Part shown: positions 41,068-44,638 of the stretch, piece after piece
Layout: every line of letters begins with the position of its first letter
How positions within the stretch are numbered: the first letter of the stretch is position 1
Origin: Caulobacter phage Lullwater
Lineage: Viruses > Uroviricota > Caudoviricetes > Autographivirales
Reading direction: 5' to 3' (one strand)
Length of the DNA: 44,638 nt
Assembly: GCF_002743595.1 (NCBI RefSeq)
Contig: NC_047860.1
The notes under the pieces: generated by a model
Databases searched by the model: none
What the model saw: the letters and a program-made list of their open reading frames with translations, nothing else
What the model was told of the DNA's origin: nothing
Position numbers and translations under genes: made by a program

Positions 41068-41711
41068 TGCCCGGTTCCGTTAAGCTGGGGAAGTATCTGG
41101 ATGACCAGAATATTCCCCGTCAAATCGAGGGTGTCGCTCTCGTTGACGCCGCTGGCGAAATCATCGGCACCCCGGCTTCTAGCCTAGTTATCAAGACGTA
41201 CACCCCCGGCGGCCTTGCCGTTGTTAGTGGTCAGCTTACCCGCCCTGCGGATACCAACGCGTACGTTCAGTATGATCTGATTGCCAACAGCACGACGGCG
41301 GCTACCGCATCCTCCATTATGGACGCCGTGCGCAACACGGGCGAGGCCCTCCGTATCGAGGTTGTTTCTTTGCATACCAGCAATGAGGCAGCCAAGGGCA
41401 AGACATTCCGAGTTCACTTGTTTTCTTCTCAGCCCACACTCACGGTTAATGACAATGGCGTGTTTAACGCTGGTGGTGCGCAAACTCTGGCTATTTCAGG
41501 AGTTGGCGGCTACGTTGGCTACGTTGACGTTTTGCTTGCTCAGGCAGGTGCTACTGGCGCCGTTGGTAACGCTGCGTTTTCTATCCCGCGTACAGTAAAG
41601 CCGTCCAGCGCAAATAACATCTACTTTGTCCTAGAACAGCGCGATGCTGCTGGGTACACCCCACTATCTTCAGAAGTTTTAACTGTAACTATTGAAGGGC
41701 AATGGAGCTAA
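41067..41711 (+). CDS. Probable structural beta protein, 214 aa
   Basis: ATG 41067 overlaps the upstream TAA. Rich in Ala, Val, Thr, Ser and Asn in beta-strand pattern (LVIKTYTPGGLAVVSGQLTR, YVQYDLIANSTTAATAS, FFVLEQ-like end strands VLTVTIEGQW). No charged catalytic clusters. This composition is typical of capsid decoration or tail proteins of phages. Its neighbours are the terminase and the tailspike, so a virion role is likely. Not assigned to a family. Confidence 0.6.
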   Translation: MPGSVKLGKYLDDQNIPRQIEGVALVDAAGEIIGTPASSLVIKTYTPGGLAVVSGQLTRPADTNAYVQYDLIANSTTAATASSIMDAVRNTGEALRIEVVSLHTSNEAAKGKTFRVHLFSSQPTLTVNDNGVFNAGGAQTLAISGVGGYVGYVDVLLAQAGATGAVGNAAFSIPRTVKPSSANNIYFVLEQRDAAGYTPLSSEVLTVTIEGQWS

Positions 41712-41712
41712 T

Positions 41713-41835
41713 ATGAGTTGGACTACACGTATAGCCACCCTCTCTAAGGGTGTGGGGCCCTTCGCGCTCACCATCAACGGCGCGCCCGTCACCATCAACG
41801 GTTCTGTCGTGACCATCGGAGCGCCCTATGCCTGA
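41713..41835 (+). CDS. 40-aa protein with beta repeats before the tailspike
   Basis: ATG 41713 follows TGGAGCTAAT. The product begins MSWTTRIATLSKGVGPFALT and continues with INGAP, VTINGSV and VTIGAP strands, three near-copies of a 7-8 residue unit. It overlaps the next start by eight bases. GC content rises from about 41755 within this gene, marking the left edge of the tailspike module. It could be a small adaptor co-inherited with the spike. Confidence 0.5.
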   Translation: MSWTTRIATLSKGVGPFALTINGAPVTINGSVVTIGAPYA

Positions 41836-43282
41836 GGCCTATAATTCCGCACAGCAGGCCACGATCGCCGCCGGACTGGCTGCTGCCGGGTTGGCGCTCA
41901 GCGCCGGCACGATCGGTACGCTGGGCGACAGCATAACCGCTGCGCACGAGACCTCCTCGTTCACGGTGTTCGCCAACAGCGGAGCCCAGAGCAACCAGCG
42001 CACCAGCAACAGCCTGCTGCTTGCGCTCGATGCGCAGTTGGGGGGCGGCTTCGTTCAAGCGAAGGCCAACGCGGCTGTCGGCGGCACGGGCTGGGATGAG
42101 ACTTACACAACCCAGCTTCGCAATTTCATGAGCGTCTCGCCGCGCCCGAAGTACTGCTTCATGGTCGGCCCTGGCACCAACAACTTCTATTCCAATTCTG
42201 GCGTCGGCCCAAAGACCTCGGCTTACTGCCAACCCCTGGCGACGCGGGTTTTCGACGCCCTAATCGCCATGGGCGTCACGCCGATCGTTCTGACCGTGCC
42301 GCCTCGTGACTCGGTCGTATCGTCGGCGAATTTCCCAAGCCAGACGTGGACGCTGGCGAAGCTGGCTGAGCACTTGGCCTTCAACGCGTGGCTGAAAGCT
42401 ACCCAGCCCACGCGCTGGCCCAGCATGATCCTGATCGATCTATGGGCGGATATGGTCGATCCGACCGACACGACCAACTACAACCCGAAGGCCGGGACTA
42501 CGGACGATGGTTTGCACCTGAGCCCGGTCTACGTCTGGGACTTCGTCAAGCGCATCCTGAAGCCGCGCATCGCGTCGCTCTTCCCTAGCCGCAAGTTCTC
42601 GCTGTTTGGCGAGAGCGACCAAGACACGGTCAATGCCTGGACGGGCTCGGATCAGATCCTCGACTATCCGACCCTGATCGGTAGTGGTGGGTCGCAGAGC
42701 GCCAGCGCCCCCAACAGCATCACGGGTACCGTGGCGCTCGGTAACACCCTGACGGCGACTAACGGATCGGGTGGCGCTACGGCGGTGACGGCCAGCATGG
42801 TCGACGCTCAGTCGGTCATCACCGCGACTGTAGCTCAGGCTCTGGGCTGCCCGCCCCCCGCCGGCAACGCCCAGAAGCTGGTCATCACCGCCACAGCAGC
42901 CGGCGATCAGGTTCAACTCTCTGCCGCGCCGACGTCCACGCGCCTTGTGGCAGGCGATACCTATTTCGGAGCCTGTTACGTCTACCTGGAGAGCGCCCAA
43001 AAACTTCGACGCCTTGAGCTGAACGCCCAGGTCGTTTGGGCCGCAGGTAGCGTTTCGGCCAGCAGCGGAACGCCACACAACACCACCAACTACATCGACC
43101 TCTCGCCGATCGTCGCGGGCGGCGGGGTTCTGATCCCGTTAGTGACGCCGCCGATCACGATCCCGGCCGGTATCACGATCACCTCGTTGGCTTGGCGGCT
43201 GTTCCTGTCGTTCGATGGTCCCGGCGCTGCGACCGCCTACGTCTTCCAGCCCGCGCTGCGGAAACGGACGCCGTTCTCCTAG
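41828..43282 (+). CDS. Tailspike with SGNH/GDSL esterase domain, 484 aa
   Basis: ATG 41828 overlaps the preceding gene. The SGNH signature is clear: block I GTLGDSITAAHE (S35), GGTGWDE (block II Gly), GPGTNNF (block III Asn at 118/119) and DDGLHLSP (D227, H230). Such domains deacetylate polysaccharides. The C-terminal 230 residues are Ala/Thr/Gly/Val-rich beta structure suited to a virion-attached or trimeric spike. Base composition is clearly higher in GC than the surrounding genes, and it lies apart from the main fibre gene, so recent acquisition is likely. It would modify host capsule or O-antigen during adsorption. A terminator follows. Confidence 0.8.
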   Translation: MPEAYNSAQQATIAAGLAAAGLALSAGTIGTLGDSITAAHETSSFTVFANSGAQSNQRTSNSLLLALDAQLGGGFVQAKANAAVGGTGWDETYTTQLRNFMSVSPRPKYCFMVGPGTNNFYSNSGVGPKTSAYCQPLATRVFDALIAMGVTPIVLTVPPRDSVVSSANFPSQTWTLAKLAEHLAFNAWLKATQPTRWPSMILIDLWADMVDPTDTTNYNPKAGTTDDGLHLSPVYVWDFVKRILKPRIASLFPSRKFSLFGESDQDTVNAWTGSDQILDYPTLIGSGGSQSASAPNSITGTVALGNTLTATNGSGGATAVTASMVDAQSVITATVAQALGCPPPAGNAQKLVITATAAGDQVQLSAAPTSTRLVAGDTYFGACYVYLESAQKLRRLELNAQVVWAAGSVSASSGTPHNTTNYIDLSPIVAGGGVLIPLVTPPITIPAGITITSLAWRLFLSFDGPGAATAYVFQPALRKRTPFS

Positions 43283-43305
43283 GCCCCCTCACCCCCTACA
43301 CCAAA

Positions 43306-43352
43306 TGTGGGTACACGAAAGCCGTTAGGTAGCAGCGTACCCACAAATTTTT
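43306..43352 (+). terminator. Terminator after the tailspike
   Basis: TGTGGGTAC (43306-43314) pairs perfectly with GTACCCACA (43337-43345) around a 22-base loop, followed by AATTTTTA. It separates the spike from the lysis cassette and may allow read-through, since no promoter copy is seen before the endolysin. Confidence 0.75.
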
Positions 43353-43361
43353 AGGCTAAAC

Positions 43362-43853
43362 ATGAAGGACAAGCTACCTGCTGTCGTAATTGCTGCGACT
43401 GTTATGGGTGCGGCTGGCCTATCCCTCCTGAATACCTCGGAGGGGCTTAGGCTTAAACCATATCTAGACCCCGCTGGTATCCCTACTGTATGCTACGGGC
43501 ATACTGGATCAGATATCGTGTGGGGAAAGGCGTACACTAAACAAGAGTGCGAGTTTATCCGAGACCGCGACATAAAGTCGCACTTGACCGGCCTTAAGCG
43601 TTGCATTAAGGTTCCGTTAACCCAGAACCAACAAGATGCTGTTTTGGACCTTGCCTTTAACATCGGTGTTGAGCGCACTTGCGGCAGCACCCTCGTAAAG
43701 AAGGTCAACAAAAGAGACTTTCTTGGAGCCTCCGAGGAGTTCCCAAAGTGGAACAAGGCGAGGGTCAACGGAAAGCTCGTGGTTCTGCCGGGCCTGGACC
43801 GCCGTAGGGCGGCCGAAAGAGCCCTCTTCCTGAAGGACCTACCTGAGAAATGA
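43362..43853 (+). CDS. SAR endolysin, T4-lysozyme type (GH24), 163 aa
   Basis: ATG 43362. Residues 5-22 (LPAVVIAATVMGAAGLSL) are a weakly hydrophobic Ala/Gly-rich N-terminal segment, as in signal-anchor-release endolysins. The catalytic triad E27, D36, T42 in SEGLRLKPYLDPAGIPTV has exactly the T4 lysozyme spacing (E-8-D-5-T). It would be exported by the host Sec system, held in the membrane and released to cut peptidoglycan when the membrane is depolarised. The stop overlaps the spanin start (ATGA). Confidence 0.92.
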   Translation: MKDKLPAVVIAATVMGAAGLSLLNTSEGLRLKPYLDPAGIPTVCYGHTGSDIVWGKAYTKQECEFIRDRDIKSHLTGLKRCIKVPLTQNQQDAVLDLAFNIGVERTCGSTLVKKVNKRDFLGASEEFPKWNKARVNGKLVVLPGLDRRRAAERALFLKDLPEK

Positions 43854-44170
43854 AAAAGACCCTGTACGGCCCGCTTTTGGCCCTCTTTGTCGTCCTCGTG
43901 GCTGCGCTCGGAGGGGGTCTGTGGGCCTGGAAGGCTTCGCGCGACCTGTCTACCGCGAGGAGTGAAGTGTCCCGCCTGACGGCGGAGAATTTGACCCTGG
44001 CGAAGGGCCGCGAAGCGGACGATAAAGCGGCGAACACGCAGGCGAAGGGCTATAAAGCCGCTGGCGAGCAGGCTGCTAAACGCCAAGAGAAACTGGAGAA
44101 AGCAATTGAAGCTAACCCGGATTGGGCTAACCAGCCTATTCCTAGCGACGTTCTTGACAGCTTGCGTTAG
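43850..44170 (+). CDS. Inner-membrane spanin (Rz-like), 106 aa
   Basis: ATG 43850 overlaps the endolysin stop. N-terminal membrane anchor at about residues 6-27 (YGPLLALFVVLVAALGGGLW) followed by a periplasmic coiled coil (SRDLSTARSEVSRLTAENL; QEKLEKAIEANPDW) and the usual Pro/Trp-containing end (WANQPIPSDVLDSLR). With the lipoprotein partner it would fuse inner and outer membranes at lysis. Confidence 0.85.
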   Translation: MKKTLYGPLLALFVVLVAALGGGLWAWKASRDLSTARSEVSRLTAENLTLAKGREADDKAANTQAKGYKAAGEQAAKRQEKLEKAIEANPDWANQPIPSDVLDSLR

Positions 44171-44354
44171 CACTAAGGGAATTATCCTCCCTTCTGATAG
44201 CCTTATGCAAGATTGCGCTGAGACGAACGTTCCCCTTAGAGTGAATAGCGATCTGGCGAACAAGGCCATCGTCCTCAAGCAGGATTTGGCTCGTTGTAAC
44301 GCGGATAAGGCTGCTCTTCGCGAGTGGAAGCGTGAGGTTAAAGCTAAGAAGTAA
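44106..44354 (+). CDS. Outer-membrane spanin lipoprotein (Rz1-like), 82 aa
   Basis: TTG 44106 starts 65 bases inside the Rz-like gene, in another frame, after GGAGAAA. Signal peptide MKLTRIGLTSLFLATFLTAC with lipobox LTAC; C20 would be lipidated, leaving a 63-residue mature protein. The partly overlapping arrangement is classic for spanin pairs. The mature part is longer and more charged than lambda Rz1 and not especially Pro-rich. Confidence 0.85.
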   Translation: MKLTRIGLTSLFLATFLTACVSTKGIILPSDSLMQDCAETNVPLRVNSDLANKAIVLKQDLARCNADKAALREWKREVKAKK

Positions 44355-44442
44355 GCGTTGATGTGAGCGTTGTCCGAAGTTTGTACGCAGATTTCGGACA
44401 GCCTTACGACCTGAATTTGATATAGTGTTAAGAGGGGAGCCC
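44355..44442 (+). promoter_or_regulatory. Right-end hairpin and weak promoter-like site
   Basis: TGTCCGAA (44371-44378) pairs with TTCGGACA (44393-44400) around a 14-base loop; it may end lysis-gene transcription although no U tract follows. Further on, 44416-44430 reads TTTGATATAGTGTTA, matching the phage promoter at 11 of 19 aligned positions including TTTGATA. It lies about 10 bases before the right terminal repeat, where T7 has its right-end promoter. Weak evidence for promoter function. Confidence 0.35.
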
Positions 44443-44638
44443 TCCAACCTCGCACGCGGACGTTTCCCCCGTAGGCCCTCCTTCGCCAGACATTAAATCC
44501 GCGCGTAAGCCTGCGCGTAACGCCCGAGCTATTCTCCGGGTTAAGGGCGAAAGTAAAGCCAGAGTAACGGCGAGAGTAAGCCCAGCGTAATGCGAGGCGA
44601 ACAAGTCCAAGAGTAAGCTTGGAGATAAGCGGGAGGGC
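44443..44638. repeat. Right direct terminal repeat
   Basis: Exact copy of bases 1-196. It follows a hairpin and a weak promoter-like site after the spanin genes. In a replicating concatemer this copy would be shared with the left end of the next genome, so transcription from just upstream would run into the left-end region. Confidence 0.9.

Noticed and set aside
42440-43078. 212-codon minus-strand frame over the tailspike
   Set aside because: Arg/Gly/Val-rich shadow frame typical of high-GC coding sequence on the other strand.
43493-44455. 320-codon open frame on the minus strand over the lysis genes
   Set aside because: It lies opposite well-supported endolysin and spanin genes, has a low-complexity Arg/Ser/Leu-rich product and no initiation signal.
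1-44638. CRISPR arrays, tRNA genes, integrase or attachment sites
   Set aside because: No regularly spaced repeat-spacer pattern, tRNA-like clover leaf, recombinase or repressor was seen; the short repeats at the left end lack unique spacers of constant length.

Overview
The window looks like the complete genome of a lytic T7-like podophage (Autographiviridae type). It encodes a single-subunit RNA polymerase, a family A DNA polymerase, and T7-style tubular tail, internal core, tail fibre and terminase genes. All recognisable genes are on the + strand. The first 196 bases are repeated exactly as the last 196 bases, as expected for a linear genome with direct terminal repeats (or a read-through assembly of one). 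I see no integrase, repressor, tRNA or CRISPR array. The RNA polymerase lies after the replication genes and directly before the structural block, which is the phiKMV-type order and not the T7 order. The host cannot be read from the sequence; mid-range GC and general style would fit an alphaproteobacterial (Caulobacter-like) host, but this is a guess.

Layout. 1-196: terminal repeat with GTAA motifs spaced about 12 bases. 197-1580: about 1.4 kb with no gene. It holds a phage promoter (P1), a purine-rich repeat tract, a T-flanked hairpin, and about 650 bases (880-1552) that fold on paper into many perfect helices and look like a large structured non-coding RNA. 1581-5611: early genes, mostly unknown, including a chain of tiny single-membrane-span peptides. 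5610-9049: promoter P2, a leader with three hairpins, more small unknown genes, a nucleotidyltransferase-fold protein, then the primase. 9021-18254: DnaB-like helicase, DNA polymerase, probable ssDNA-binding protein, 5'-3' exonuclease, endonuclease VII, metallophosphoesterase, MazZ-like and MazG-like nucleotide hydrolases, DNA ligase. 18263-20674: RNA polymerase. 20655-36029: terminator plus promoter P3, then GNAT-like protein, portal, scaffold, capsid, tail tubes A and B and three internal virion proteins. 36033-41711: terminator plus P4, tail fibre, a Thr/Ser/Tyr-rich protein, a GT-B-like protein, holin, both terminase subunits, and two unknown or structural genes. 41713-43282: a higher-GC SGNH-hydrolase tailspike module. 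43306-44354: terminator, SAR endolysin and overlapping spanins.

Four near-identical promoter elements (core AGTTTTGATACCGTATA) sit exactly at module boundaries, and hairpins precede two of them. Together with the RNA polymerase gene they form a simple transcription programme. Three replication or nucleotide genes (DNA polymerase, metallophosphoesterase, MazZ-like) have no AUG, GUG or UUG where conserved coding begins. Each seems to start at a CUG or AUA codon that overlaps the previous stop codon and lies 7-8 bases after a ribosome binding site.

Most interesting points: the large structured RNA; the adjacent pair of a 50% Thr/Ser/Tyr protein and a glycosyltransferase-like protein in the tail region; the perfect 9-residue repeat in an internal virion protein; the membrane micropeptide cluster; and the unusual start codons.
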